64,000 nucleotides of DNA from Moniliophthora roreri (lineage: Eukaryota > Basidiomycota > Agaricomycetes > Agaricales > Marasmiaceae), in contig LATX02000181.1 in NCBI GenBank assembly GCA_001466705.2, positions 682,001 to 746,000 of the forward strand, read 5' to 3'. The stretch's first letter is position 1, and the number at the start of each line of letters is the position of its first letter. Shown one piece after another: positions 1 through 10,964 of the stretch. A program made the translations under genes and the position numbers. The notes beneath the pieces were generated by a model. It searched no databases. It worked only from the letters and a program-made list of their open reading frames with translations, and had not been told where the DNA came from.

Positions 1-1106
1 TATCCCGAAAATCTGTCCACTAGCAAGTGCACGAGCAATAGCATCTTTATCGCAGATCGCACCGCGAGCAGTGTTCACGATCCATGCACCGGGCTTGAAC
101 TTGGACAACAGCTTGTCATTGATCAATCCTCGAGTACCTTCGTGTAGAGGCGCGTTCACAGTGACGACATCGCATTGGGATACGAATTCCTAAATCGTAT
201 GATGTCAACCGGTACTGATGTGTGAGCAGCGAAAGCACAACATACCTCAAGATCCTCAACCCGACGCGCGTTTAGTGACTTTTCAGTTTCAGCCGGGAGA
301 GAGGTATAATCGTAATACAGGTGCTCCTTTGTGTTGAAAGGCACCAATCTTTCCAGGATCCGACGACCAATTCGTCCAGCCCCAATCGTACCGACAACCT
401 TGCCCTCTAAATCATATGCCTGGCGAGCAATGTCCGAGACTTGCCATTCGCCACGTTGAATCATCTAAGCATGATGTTAGCATGAATACAGAGACATTGG
501 AGAGCGTTCCGACCTCATGAGCTGGCACAAAGTTGCGAACTAAGAGCAACATGCTCATAACAGCGTGTTCGGTAACTGAAGTCACATTTGAGCCAGAAAC
601 TTCGAGTACTTGAATGTTGCGGTCGACGGCAGCATCCAGATCGATGTGATCAGAGCCAACACCAGCAGTAATACAGATCTTGAGGTTCTTTGCCTGTGCA
701 GATTACGGTATGAGCGAAGGAGGACGATTTGAACATGTCCCCAAGTCATACCTTCTGAATCAAATCTCGGGTAAGATAACCGGGATGGAACGGTGTTGTG
801 ATCAAGACTTCAGCATCTTCGATATGTTTCTGGAAGTCACTGTCGGGCCCTTCCTTGCTGCTGGATACTATATGGATCCTCCGTCAGTAATCAGCATAAA
901 AAGGGACGAACTTAGTGCGTACCGATAAATTCGTGTCCCCGAGCTTTCAACCATTCAGACAAGCCGAGCTATAAATGCTGTCTCAACACGGATACTAGTG
1001 ATCGATCATGTAGTGAGCAACGCGCCTTGTTTTCTACTGTTCCAAGTAGATGAGGCTCCTGTTGAGCAGCTTTGAAACCGTTATAGAGGATAGCGAGAAC
1101 CTTCAT
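1..1106 (-). CDS. FDH1: NAD-dependent formate dehydrogenase, 5' part (runs off left edge)
   Basis: Oxidises formate to CO2 with reduction of NAD+, a cytosolic D-2-hydroxyacid dehydrogenase-family enzyme. The start ATG is at 1104-1106 and the protein begins [16 protein letters not shown], the usual N-terminus of fungal FDH. Exons read on the minus strand are about 1106-1026, 968-923, 867-752, 693-514, 464-246 and 189-<1, separated by introns of about 50-60 bases, giving about 277 of the usual ~360 residues. Visible motifs are a formate-site segment ([10 protein letters not shown]), [12 protein letters not shown], a Rossmann GAGRIGRR glycine motif, and WIVNTARGA with the conserved Arg. The catalytic His lies beyond the window. 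The first intron (1025-969) appears to start with GC rather than GT, because frame and family alignment force the join after ENK and before LGL. Other introns are GT-AG. Identification is confident; exon ends are by eye. Confidence 0.93.
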
Positions 1107-1200
1107 GATGATGTAAGAGTTGTGGATGTGTGGAAGATTTTGAAGTAAAGGAAGTGTAGATGAGTTCGAATTGCGATGTTGAATAACACTTCCTGAAGGC

Positions 1201-1208
1201 CTTTTATA
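1201..1208 (-). promoter_or_regulatory. TATA box of the formate dehydrogenase gene
   Basis: TATAAAAG on the minus strand, about 95 bases upstream of the FDH start codon, a normal distance for a fungal gene. Confidence 0.55.
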
Positions 1209-1820
1209 CTGGCTTTCCTGCTTTGGTCCAGCCGACCTCGTCCGCGTCGACAGTGCGGAAGGATATTCGCGTCTTTGTGTTAATGCTTTGGATGCCAGGC
1301 TCCCATACACTTTTCAGTCAGAAATCCACATTCCCATCCGTGACGCTTGCATAAATCTAGTCCATCCGGAAGAACTCGGTCACTCGAAGGGCACAAGTGC
1401 GGTAATGAACGGGCTTGCGGATGACGCTGGCAAGAGAGAAGCATTGATATTGAATACCCGACGCCAGTTCGGAAAACGTACTCTGTCTCTGTCCTAATAG
1501 TTCCTTCGACCTCACATGACAATTCTAGACCATACTGAGAGCTTTCTGAAGTCCACAAAGGACTTTGAGCTTAGAGTTGAACGGAAAAGGTTGAGATGGT
1601 GATAGTTCGTGGGTCAAGTTCAGTCGCGTCAAATGAGCTCAACTCAAGCTCAACTCCCAGCCTTTGACCACGACCACCGCTACTTGATCCTATCGCTTCA
1701 GTCCATTTTTCATATGAGCATTATCTTGCAGAAAGTTCCATTTGTCGACCGGGACTTTTCGTGGAGATAGAGTAACCTGGTTCGTGGGTTTGTACTTTAT
1801 ATGAGCTGACTACGAGCAAC
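1209..1820. other. Intergenic region left of the membrane-protein locus
   Basis: No convincing gene. Contains the upstream region of the divergent FDH gene and a short run rich in AGCTCAACTC-like motifs near 1630-1660. Open frames here are short and show no recognisable family. Confidence 0.4.
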
Positions 1821-2780
1821 TTGTTTTCTCACTTCCAGCTCGCTAGGGTCGCACTGGAGTTGTTTATCATTTCTCTCCTATTGCCAACAACTCCAACGAA
1901 TGCTGGCAGTTACATCCAACAAATTAACTCCCTGGCCTCTCACCCGTCAAACGACGTGTTAGAGCTTGTCCACGATAACGATGATTTACGGCCTTTCCCC
2001 GCTACATAAGGTGAGTTTCGTGACTATTTCTCCTTATTCATCATCAAGGACTGATTTGAGCTACAGGTATCGAAAGGTGCTATGCGGCGAAGAAGAATAC
2101 TTACACAATGTACGAGAGGAGTCCATCGTCCATTTGCCAGCCTTGCCGGTTTTATTCACGGCGAACTGGCCGAACCCTGAAAGAAGCAGGAAAGAGAGCA
2201 GGTGATAGTGTATACTTGGGTTAACTATAGGACAGGACTCAGATGTCGGCATGGTGGTGGTGTGAACTGAAGAGGTACGTTCTCGTTCAATTCATATTCC
2301 GGGTTCTTTCTGTTCATATGCCGTATTTTTGAATTCAACATGAAAGAAGAAGCGAAGCTTTAGATTACCAAAGTACACGCTCAGGCTGAAAAATGGTGCC
2401 TCAGACATTGTCACCCTTGGCTTCGTGTTCACCCCTCTGCGTGGCGTCTTCGACAGCACACAATTCCATATGGCATCTTCCTGAAAGAAAAGTTAGTTAT
2501 GTCTCATTTGTCGAGTCTCCGGTTCTCCGCGCTCATGTGCTGATTCAATGCAGACTTCAACTACGATTAGTTGAATACCGTCTTTGGCCAAAACTATCTC
2601 GTTTGGATGTGACCCTTGGAGCTACTGGTCGAGCGTATGCCCGGAGGATAGCAGTAGATGAGGCGACAGTGATGAATACTTGCATATCTCAGTTCTTCCT
2701 TTCTGGTTCTTCGTGTGTTTACTATTACTGTGAATTCAGGTACCTTACTGACTCCAGCATGGGGTACGTTTTACGTTCGG
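1821..2780 (+). other. Coding-like stretch, unresolved multi-exon gene or relic
   Basis: An ORF from 1821 starts with a hydrophobic segment resembling a signal peptide (LARVALELFIISLLLPTT). Candidate GT-AG introns follow, for example 2011-2067. Near 2700-2760 a frame reads LRVFTITVNSGTLLTPAWGT, which faintly recalls fungal membrane proteins of the DUF6534 type. No continuous model or confident family assignment could be made. It may be the 5' part of the next gene, a separate gene, or a pseudogene. Confidence 0.25.
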
Positions 2781-3514
2781 CGAGCATCAGGTGCTGGAGC
2801 ATCTCTGCTAAAAACGTACACGTGGATATCTCTCTGGTTTCTCCTCATTTTTCCCGTACGAAATTACTTACTGCCATAAACACGTTGATAAGATAATTCT
2901 CTAGGACGCAGGATACTGCTTGATGCGGCCTGGATCTATGATCGTACCCTCAATTTTCTCTATTACTATGCACATTTTCGGTAACAAATCTATAGGGCGA
3001 CGGCCTCCACTGGTTTTGGGCCCCGTACGAAATCTATCAAGAGACTGACTTGGTCTACAGTGTGGAAGCCCTCAGCTCAGGCGAGGGTCTCGCGAATGCC
3101 TTGACCTTCTTGAACATTGTCGAAACACTCCTCATTAGCGTTTACCTTCACAAAGCACATGTGTCGACGTGGCCAGCAACGTCTTTGATTGGGCTTGTTA
3201 GTGCGAGTTTGACCATTTCTGTACGTGGCTCAGGTGCATTATTCATTTTCTCCCTCGGAGCGCTTAGAATAACGCGACTTGGTTGATAGGAATATCATTG
3301 CAACTTCTGTTCTATTGGGCATATTATGCTAGGCCGTGTGATTCAATACTGGATCATACCAAACTGGTGTGTCGTTTTTCTGCTTCCTTTTATTCATGGT
3401 AATGCAATTCGCGCAGCCTATGAACTATCCTCCCCAGTTTCATCGTTGGTAAAGACCTGGTGCAACAGCTCAGGTATTTTGGATCTAGAGGGTAGAGAGG
3501 ATAGAGCCAAGTGA
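2781..3514 (+). pseudogene. Uncharacterised fungal multi-pass membrane protein, probably damaged
   Basis: Spliced exons read DAGYCLMRPGSMI (2905-2943), intron 2944-2995, then GDGLHWFWAPYEIYQETDL through NALTFLNIVETLL and WPATSLIGLVSASLTIS (2996 to about 3211). After a further intron come EYHCNFCSIGH and VIQYWIIPNWCVV, with a stop at 3514. From memory of the family, these blocks (R-P-R/G-S, GGDLHW-W, NVIE, PLIGF, EYYC-FC-IGHN, YWIIPNG) match a conserved basidiomycete hypothetical membrane protein with several transmembrane segments; its function is unknown. The exon before 2905 reads SLLKTYTWISLWFLLIF, a likely first membrane helix. Between the SLTIS exon and EYHC the expected link segment is present only out of frame by one base (3263-3284). 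The gene is therefore either frameshifted or spliced in a way not resolved here. Confidence 0.5.
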
Positions 3515-4050
3515 AACCTTCATTTCGGATTTGGCATCGCACGCCTTGGCAGCACTATGTATCTAAAATTTGGGGCCTGTAAGGTCTATTTGGGATCCTC
3601 ATTAGCGTTCGTGCCAGCGGGAGATTGTCATGATCTCAACTCGACCTCAATTTCGGTCCATTTCCAGCCCATCCGTCTCCGTGACGATGTTTGCCGGTAA
3701 GAATGGGAAAGGATGAGAGGACAAGCGAAGGGGCACTGATGAATATTTGAATGGGTGTCCTTCAAAGGTCGACGAGTAGAAACTACCGCTCTCATCTCTG
3801 AATTGGCCCGTAGATATGGGATTTCCGAAGCAGATATTCATATCAAGAGGTGCAAATCAAATATTGGAACGAGGCTAGACAAAAGGAGCGGTGTGGTTGA
3901 CATTGGATGACTTCCCGTAAGGATTTTTCGCCTAAAATCAGGCAATTAATCGTCTCAGAAGGATTATCCGAGATTTTCCCGCATGAACCCGCCGTTCTCT
4001 TAATGCGATTTGAAATAAAAAAGTCGTTCTAAATCTATTTTTATCAGGGA
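3515..4050. other. Intergenic, with one coding-like fragment
   Basis: Mostly featureless. A plus-strand frame at 3749-3910 reads like real protein (ETTALISELARRYGISEA then DKRSGVVDIG, stop) but has an in-frame stop just upstream. It could be a terminal exon or a relic. No family recognised. Confidence 0.3.
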
Positions 4051-6755
4051 TTTAGGGAGGCCCCTGGACCCCCTCCCTAAATGCGTTTTCGTGCGTTTTC
4101 ACCTCTCATTTCAAATTTCTCCCCTTGCCCGACCGCTCCTTACCTCTTTTTGGTACGTGACTCCGGAAGACTGCCAGGCCTTCATCCACGCAAACACGCC
4201 CAATGCGTTGCGTATTTTACCTCTATGTCATGAAGAAGACATGACGTTTCTGATTACCAACTCTGTAAGTATACTGCACAACAGAATATGAACGTAAGGG
4301 CATACTACCTCACGACCTGTCTCCAATGCATCCGGAGCTCACGGTGTTCTTCGGAACTCCAGCCTACACCGCCAATGTGTCCTGACCTCCTCACGAGGTC
4401 ATAGGGCTGATGTTGTGCGATCTCCCCCGCTCGCCAATGCTTGACCTCAGAAGATGTTGAAAAATCGATTCGTTGACCTCCTACGAGACCCCGGGTTCGA
4501 TCAGGATTCCGCGCGGATAGCAACGCCATCACGGCTTGCATTACGGTTCACCTTTTTACGGTTCCTGTTCCGTGCCGCCGATCCTTTCGCTTTTGAATGA
4601 TTCCAATTTCTAAGTGCGGCAAACACATATATCATTAATGAATCTAGACTACATAGTACAACATGGTGGGCCTAAGCTACCATAAGTCCCCTCGAATTTA
4701 GAGACTCTGCATATATAACAACAATTACCTACAGCAATACTATGTCAGTAAGTTGCCCTTTGTGAGTGAATAGTTCAGGACTTACTTGCTTTGCGACACT
4801 TCTAGCTTGAAGTTGCGGCAGAGATCTGCTCATGTAAGTCAGTGACAATGAGATGAGATGGGATGTATTGACTTACCATGAACAGAATCCAGGAACTTAG
4901 AGGAAAAAACTGCTGAAGTTCAAAAGTCAGAGAGGGAGAACGTGGGGTTAGAAGCAAGAGTGTCTTAAAGTCAATCGTCTTTTATGCCACATCTAAAAAT
5001 CAANACGCAAACACGCCCAATGCGTTGCGTATTTTACCTCTATGTCATGAAGAAGACATGACGTTTCTGATTACCAACTCTGTAAGTATACTGCACAACA
5101 GAATATGAACGTAAGGGCATACTACCTCACGACCTGTCTCCAATGCATCCGGAGCTCACGGTGTTCTTCGGAACTCCAGCCTACACCGCCAATGTGTCCT
5201 GACCTCCTCACGAGGTCATAGGGCTGATGTTGTGCGATCTCCCCCGCTCGCCAATGCTTGACCTCAGAAGATGTTGAAAAATCGATTCGTTGACCTCCTA
5301 CGAGACCCCGGGTTCGATCAGGATTCCGCGCGGGTAGCAACGCCATCACGGCTTGCATTACGGTTCACCTTTTTACGGTTCCTGTTCCGTGCCGCCGACC
5401 CTTTCGCTTTTGAATGATTCCAATTTCTAAGTGCGGCAAACACATATATCATTAATGAATCTAGACTACATAGTACAACATGGTGGGCCTAAGCTACCAT
5501 AAGTCCCCTCGAATTTAGAGACTCTGCATATATAATAACAATTACCTACAGCAATACTATGTCAGTAAGTTGCCCTTTGTGAGTGAATAGTTCAGGACTT
5601 ACTTGCTTTGTGACACTTCTAGCTTGAAGTTGCGGCAGAGATCTGCTCATGTAAGTCAGTGACAATGAGATGAGATGGGATGTATTGACTTACCATGAAC
5701 AGAATCCAGGAACTTAGAGGAAAAAACTGCTGAAGTTCAAAAGTCAGAGAGGGAGAACGTGGGGTTAGAAGCAAGAGTGTCTTAAAGTCAATCGTCNTTT
5801 AGGGAGGCCCCTGGACCCCCTCCCTAAATGCGTTTTCGTGCGTTTTCACCTCTCATTTCAAATTTCTCCCCTTGCCCGACCGCTCCTTACCTCTTTTTGG
5901 TACGTGACTCCGGAAGACTGCCAGGCCTTCATCCACGCAAACACGCCCAATGCGTTGCGTATTTTACCTCTATGTCATGAAGAAGACATGACGTTTCTGA
6001 TTACCAACTCTGTAAGTATACTGCACAACAGAATATGAACGTAAGGGCATACTACCTCACGACCTGTCTCCAATGCATCCGGAGCTCACGGTGTTCTTCG
6101 GAACTCCAGCCTACACCGCCAATGTGTCCTGACCTCCTCACGAGGTCATAGGGCTGATGTCGTGCGATCTCCCCCGCTCGCCAATGCTTGACCTCAGAAG
6201 ATGTCGAAAAATCGATTCGTTGACCTCCTACGAGACCCCGGGTTCGATCAGGATTCCGCGCGGGTAGCAATGCCATCACGGCTTGCATTACGGCTCACCT
6301 TTTTATGGTTCCTATTCCGTGCTGCCGATCCTTTCGCTTTTGAATCATTCCAATTTTTAAGTGCGGCAAACGCATATATCATTAATGAATCTAGACTACA
6401 GAGTACAACACGGTGGGTCTAAGCTACCATAAGTCCCCTCGAATTTAGAGACTCTGTATATATGACGACAATTACCTGCAGCAATACTATGTCAGTAAGT
6501 TGCCCTTTGTAAGTGAACAGTTCAAGACCTACTTGCTTTGCGACACTTCTAGCTTGAAGTTGCGGCAGAGATCTGCTCATGTAAGTTAGTGACAATGAGA
6601 TGAGATGGGATGTATTGACTTACCATGAACAGAATCCAGGAACTTAGAGGAAAAATTGCTGAAGCTCAAAAGTCAGAGAGGGAGAACGTGGGATTAGAGA
6701 GCAAGAGTGTCTTAAAGTCAATCCTCTTTTATGCCACGTCAAAAAATCAAACACT
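4051..6755. repeat. Three near-identical direct copies joined by single Ns
   Basis: Copy 1 is 4051-5003. N at 5004 is followed by 5005-5796, which repeats 4188-4980 (offset 817). N at 5797 is followed by 5798 to about 6755, which repeats 4051 to about 5003 (offset 1747). Copies differ at scattered sites, many of them CpG versus TpG/CpA, for example GATGTTGTG versus GATGTCGTG. The unit carries a conserved minus-strand 78-codon frame (4305-4541, 5122-5358, 6052-6288) with no recognised function. The copy-N-copy layout suggests contig overlaps or haplotypes rather than a natural tandem array. Confidence 0.85.
4052..4080. repeat. Short hairpin TTAGGGAGG/CCTCCCTAA
   Basis: Perfect 9-base inverted repeat with an 11-base loop (4061-4071). 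It occurs again at about 5799-5827 in the next full copy of the block. It may be a transposon terminus or a chance GC-rich hairpin. Confidence 0.5.
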
Positions 6756-6806
6756 AGCAAATATCGGTAAGGGAGGGTACAAAACTGTTGAAGCGGAAGG
6801 CTTTAC

Positions 6807-6931
6807 GTGCCGTTGGAGGCTATTGGCTGGGGCCGCCGCTTATATTCTGAGGCGCGCTCGGTTTTGCAGTCATGCCATGCGACTTCTCGTGCCCAGAGTT
6901 CCAGACCTCTGACGAGCTCAAATCGAGGTCC
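6807..6931 (+). repeat. 125-base direct repeat, left copy
   Basis: Matches 9324-9448 (offset 2517) with very few mismatches and ends exactly at the N at 6932. The right copy lies beyond the Harbinger relic and runs on into the promoter region of the first GH12 gene. The two copies could be alleles with and without the transposon, or a contig overlap. Confidence 0.75.
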
Positions 6932-6932
6932 N

Positions 6933-7677
6933 TGCCTCTACCTCCTGCAACTACTACCAGTGATAATGATCCTACTGTGGCCTCCAGTCCTGGAGATCAT
7001 GCTAGTGTACTACAGCAGGATGGAAGTCCTGATTGGGATGAGTTGCAGATGAATCAGGATATAGCTGTGTCTAGATCCACTTCTCAACCACCAGTTGAAT
7101 CTGTAAGTCACATTTACTCTTTATATTGAAATTACTAATTATTCCTATTCAAATAATTACAGGCTCAAGAGATAACTGCTTCTGCTTCTACTTCTCAACC
7201 AGAAGTTGAACCTGTGAGTTACATTTGCTTTTCAGGTTAAAATTGCTAAATGTCTCCAATCAGACAGCAGCCACAGAGACTCCTGCTTGCAAGCCTATAT
7301 CACAGAAGTGCTCTGCAGACAGCTCTGTCTTCAATTCAGTGAAGTGAGCAAAGGTTACACCTGCTGATGGCCTTCAAGCTATTGGTAATGCTGTAACTGA
7401 GTTTGGCCAGGTCTTTGGTGCATTATTGGCTCATCTTGAGCCTAAGGTGGATCCAAGCCCTGTTTGTAGAAGCAAAGCTATGGCAATTGCAGCAGACAAG
7501 GAGGAAAGCTGGCTATCACTTTGCAACCAGATGAAACTGGGTGGACATCTTGAGTCTACTGTTAAAGCTGATGCCTACCTTGTTTATGCTGACCATGGTT
7601 CCCCAAAGAGGAAGGCATGGGTTGCAACTCAGCTAGAGCTTCCTGAGGAGGAGCTTCCCTTTGATATGCTTATATAA
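6933..7677 (+). pseudogene. Harbinger ORF1-like (Myb/SANT partner) protein, partial
   Basis: Accessory protein of PIF/Harbinger elements, thought to bind the transposon ends and help the transposase. The 5' part is cut off at the N. The remaining frame has Ser/Thr/Pro-rich linker exons (STSQPPVES, STSQPEVEP) separated by GT-AG introns near 7103-7162 and 7214-7262, then a C-terminal segment (SRSKAMAIAADKEESW ... LPEEELPFDMLI). That segment resembles the conserved tail of these proteins (K-A-x-x-A-V-x-K-E-E-S-W). A TGA at about 7346 interrupts the frame where an arginine would fit (NSVK-stop-AKVTP), as expected from CGA to TGA. The Myb domain itself is not seen. Confidence 0.6.
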
Positions 7678-7842
7678 CTATCATTATAACCTTCACATTC
7701 ATTTAATGGACATTCCTTTAATACTTATTTCAAGTATCTACTCTATTTCCCCATCCCCTTCTACTTCTTCACCTGCATCCTGATTATCATTTTGTAATAT
7801 TTCATCATCCTCATATAGGTACTCTTCTGCTTCTTCACTACT

Positions 7843-9174
7843 TCATGTATACAGAATCTTCTGGTACTGTTGCCACATTGCATCTGCAATTCTATCATGT
7901 TGTGCCAATGCTGCCTGATACTCTCTGTCTGTAACACTCCCTGAGGCTAGGTTCCCATGTGGATGGCTTGCAGGAGCATCTTCTGCATCAACATGAGCTC
8001 CTGGAGCTGGATCAATAGCATCTTTATCTGCTTGAAAGTCAGAGATAAAGTTTTCATTGTCTGTCTCCAGGATGAAGTTGTGCAGAGCAGCTAATGCAGC
8101 AGGTATCTTTGCCTGGAGTTTCATGTCAAACTGAGATGGAAGAACAAGAATTCTCCACCGCTGCTTGATAACTCCAAAAATGTGCTCAATAACATTATGT
8201 GCTTGAGCATGGTGAAGGTTGAATAGCTCCTCCTTTGTCTTTGGTCTAAACTTGTATAAGAATATCTTTAGTAAGAGATAGACTTCATTACTCACCTCTG
8301 GCTGGCTCTCCCCCATTCTGCAAGGTGATAATGGACACCATGATATGGAGTCAAGACAGTTTTGCATACAGCAAATCCCACATCACCAAGGTAGTAGCAA
8401 CCTTCAGGTACATGAAAATCTGTGACATGGGCATCTGAATAGAGAAAGCTGTCTGTGACAGAGCCTTCCCATCCAGTCAAGACATAGAGGAATTGCAGAA
8501 GGAAGGAACATGCAGCAAGTATGTTCTGTGAGACATAGCCTTTGTGGTTACATGGAGTTTGAACAGTCCTCTGCAGGTGGATTGAAAGCAATATGGGACC
8601 TATCAAGAGCACCAATGCAGCTCTGAAAGAAAGGCCAGAATTTTGGATTATGAACAAGATATGGTGATGGTGGATCAATTTGCAGATGGCAAGGAAACAT
8701 ATTGATTGTAAAACTGTGGGCCTGCCAATGCCTCACACATTTCACAGAAATAGCTAAATCTATAAGCCTAGCCTATTGAAGATAAAATAGGCTACTCACT
8801 GGGCTATAGTTTTGTTTGATCTCTGAAAGTGTTCCCCTACATAGCATACACTCAACCCAGTGACACACATGTAGAGAAAGATTGCAAGTTGCTCCTCAAC
8901 TGTGACTTGAGTCAATATATCCCATGGATCGAAGGGTTATGACAAGAGCTAGGTATACATGAAGTCGGACCCCCAATTCAGTGTAAATGCGCCGTGGATT
9001 GCCATTAATCAGCTCCTGAACCCATTGGAAACCAGTTAGAGCAGAGTTGTGATAAGGTTGCTTTTTATATGCCTCAGATGCATATAAACTAGCAGCCAAA
9101 GTTGCATAGTAGGTGACACTGGCTGCTGAAGCATAAATCTTAGCCAAATCACCTGGTGTGAGCGACTCCGCCAT
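7843..9174 (-). pseudogene. PIF/Harbinger (HARBI1-like) DDE transposase
   Basis: The N-terminal exon (from ATG 9172-9174, MAESLTPGDLAK) contains the typical GFQWVQELINGNPRRIYTEL. It is followed by FWPFFQSCIGALDRSHIAF with the first catalytic Asp (8548-8745), and then, after a frame change near 8570, NHKGYVSQNILAACSF, LYVLTGWEGSVTDSFLYSDA with the second Asp, and YYLGDVGFA. The C-terminal part has NLHHAQAHNVIEHIFGVIKQ with the third acidic residue (Glu) and KIPAALAALHNFI, ending at 7843. Catalysis is cut-and-paste transposition by a DDE domain. Frame changes at about 8570 and 8330 could be real frameshifts or short introns. The gene converges on the partner ORF, the normal Harbinger layout. 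Confidence 0.85.
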
Positions 9175-9323
9175 CGAAGAAAGGGAAGAAATCGTATTAA
9201 TCAATCAGAAATCTACGACAATCATGGGAACACAGTGTGAGAACACGTGTCGGCAGTTCCCGAAATGCGAAAAGCAGTTCCCGAGATGCGAAAAGCGGGA
9301 ATCAAAAATTTCGGATTCTTATG

Positions 9324-9448
9324 GTGCCGTTGGAGGCTATTGGCTGGGGCCGCCGCTTATATTCTGAGGCGCGCTCAGTTTTGCAGTCATGCCATGCGAC
9401 TTCTCGTGCCCAGAGTTCCAGACCTCTGACGCGCTCAAATCGAGGTCC
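9324..9448 (+). repeat. 125-base direct repeat, right copy
   Basis: Partner of 6807-6931. It is continuous with the upstream region of the first GH12 gene, so it probably represents the native host sequence at this site. Confidence 0.75.
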
Positions 9449-9852
9449 TCCGAGGTCCCAGCACGATGTCCCTCAACCTCTCGCTATGAGGTCAAACCGA
9501 CATCTGACCACTTTGGTGGTGTAGCACACATTGCTCGCGCTTGGTTTCGCCTGTGTCGAAACTTTTACCGGGTCACAGGTCACATCGAGTGTTGTCGGTG
9601 TCCAAATTTCGTCAAACCTGTCATGTGTCACAGTCACGGTGCCTGTCGGAATGATCGAAATGGTACAGTATTCGAACGGCCCCGGAATGGCCCGGCCTCA
9701 GCGGAAACGCCAATTCCTTACGTTACATTGAACAAGGAAGCGCCCTCCTGGGTGAAAGCTTCTTTGGATATCAAATGGCAAGCGCGTCGCTTGGAAACCG
9801 TATATAAAGAACCAATTATTCCTCCTCCGGTAGTCGTACGCCCAGTAGCACC
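9449..9852 (+). promoter_or_regulatory. Upstream region of the first GH12 gene
   Basis: No gene seen. A long open frame here (9389-9892) has no family resemblance and overlaps the GH12 start in another frame. A TATA box (TATATAAA) lies at 9801-9808, 45 bases before the start codon. Confidence 0.5.
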
Positions 9853-10964
9853 ATGTTCTCTCTTTCGAGGTTCTCTCTCCTCCTCGGTTTAGTACCTTTC
9901 GTCGTTGCTTCGCCTCCGTTGAAGCCCCAGGTTGATGGGGAAGAGCACTGTGGTATGTTCTTGGTCTCATCACTCTACCTCACACGACGAGGGAAGCTGA
10001 CATTGTGCTTGTGTACCAGGTCAGTGGGATAAAATTGTTGCAGGCCGGTATACCCTCCACCTTGACCAATGGGGCTTGGAGAACGCCGACTCAGGAGAAA
10101 GCTGCGCTACTCTGACCTCGTTGGATGGGACGACCATTGGCTGGGAGAACAGATGGAATTGGGAAGGTGGTGAAGGTGTGAAGAGTTATAGTAGGTATTC
10201 TTCCTTTCGATATGTGTTCTCGAGGCTCATCATCAACGTCTGCAGCAAACGTGAACCTTAACGAAGGTATTGGTAGTCAACTGAGTGGTATTAATAGTAT
10301 CCTGGTAAGTGTACCAGTCCAAACTTTTTCTCCCGTGTCACTCATCCTCATGAATCTGGGACAGGCTACTTGGGAATGGAGTCAAGCCACCACAGGCAAC
10401 ATTGTCGCGAACATCGCCTTTGACGTCTTCACCTCATCCACTCAAGGGGGTAGCAACGAGAATGAGATCATGGTCTGGGTAGCCAACTATGGCGCTAGAC
10501 CGATTTCGTACGAGTATGGAGCTGATGGACAGCCGGTGCCAGTTGCGAGTTCTGTGGATGTTGCTGGGCATACTTGGTGAGCTTTCCGTGTCGGCTGGTG
10601 ACAACGAACAGCAGAACTAATGGTTGAATAGGAACCTGTATCATGGAACGAACGGTGCTCAGGAAGTCTACTCATTTTTGACATCCGACGGAGCGGCGAT
10701 TCAGAGTTTCAGTGGGGATCTAAATGAGTTTATTAAGGTGCGTTTGTCCTTGGACTATGCGTTCCTTAGGCTAACGGGGTGTCCAGTACTTGACCGCTAA
10801 CCAAGGCTTGAGCGCTAATCAGTACCTAACGACTGTGCAGTCGGGAACGGAGGTGACGTCGGGTTCCGCGGTATTCACTTCGTGAGTGCTTGATCCTGTT
10901 GGCCTTGATGTGAATTCTGACTATTTTGGTATACAGTACTGCGTATAGTGTTTCGGTCAATTGA
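9853..10964 (+). CDS. GH12 endo-beta-1,4-glucanase/xyloglucanase, secreted, no CBM
   Basis: Secreted glycoside hydrolase family 12 enzyme cutting beta-1,4-glucan or xyloglucan chains in plant cell walls. Seven exons: 9853-9952, 10020-10190, 10246-10304, 10365-10576, 10632-10737, 10787-10881, 10937-10964; all introns are GT-AG. They total 771 coding bases, 256 residues. A signal peptide ([20 protein letters not shown]) is followed directly by the catalytic domain, starting [13 protein letters not shown]. The likely nucleophile is Glu144 in NENEIMVWV and the acid/base Glu238 in SGTEVTSG. The end (AYSVSVN, stop) is complete and the 256-residue length is normal for GH12. Exon sizes from exon 3 onward are identical to those of the neighbour at 11790, so the two are tandem paralogues. 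Substrate preference cannot be read from the sequence. Confidence 0.95.

Larger units (their letters stand above)
6933..9320. mobile_element. PIF/Harbinger DNA transposon relic
   Basis: Contains both proteins expected of an autonomous Harbinger element: a plus-strand DNA-binding-type ORF (6933-7677) and a convergent minus-strand DDE transposase (7843-9174). The left terminus is lost at the N at 6932. Near the right end is a 21-base tandem repeat (GCAGTTCCCGAAATGCGAAAA, 9253-9273, repeated with one change at 9274-9294), possibly subterminal. Terminal inverted repeats and the target duplication could not be defined. The coding region is CpG-poor compared with the flanking host genes. Confidence 0.8.

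Noticed and set aside
4470..4530. tRNA-like B-box (GGGTTCGATC) in the 4-6 kb repeat, possible tRNA or SINE
   Set aside because: The arms around it do not form a proper T-stem, no A-box or acceptor stem is found at the right distance, and a matching terminal tail is absent.
4305..4541. Conserved 78-codon minus-strand frame present three times
   Set aside because: Its conservation is explained by the copy-N-copy duplications; no family resemblance, and the three copies are not independent.
9389..9892. 167-codon plus-strand open frame before the first GH12 gene
   Set aside because: No recognisable protein features; overlaps the promoter and GH12 start in another frame.
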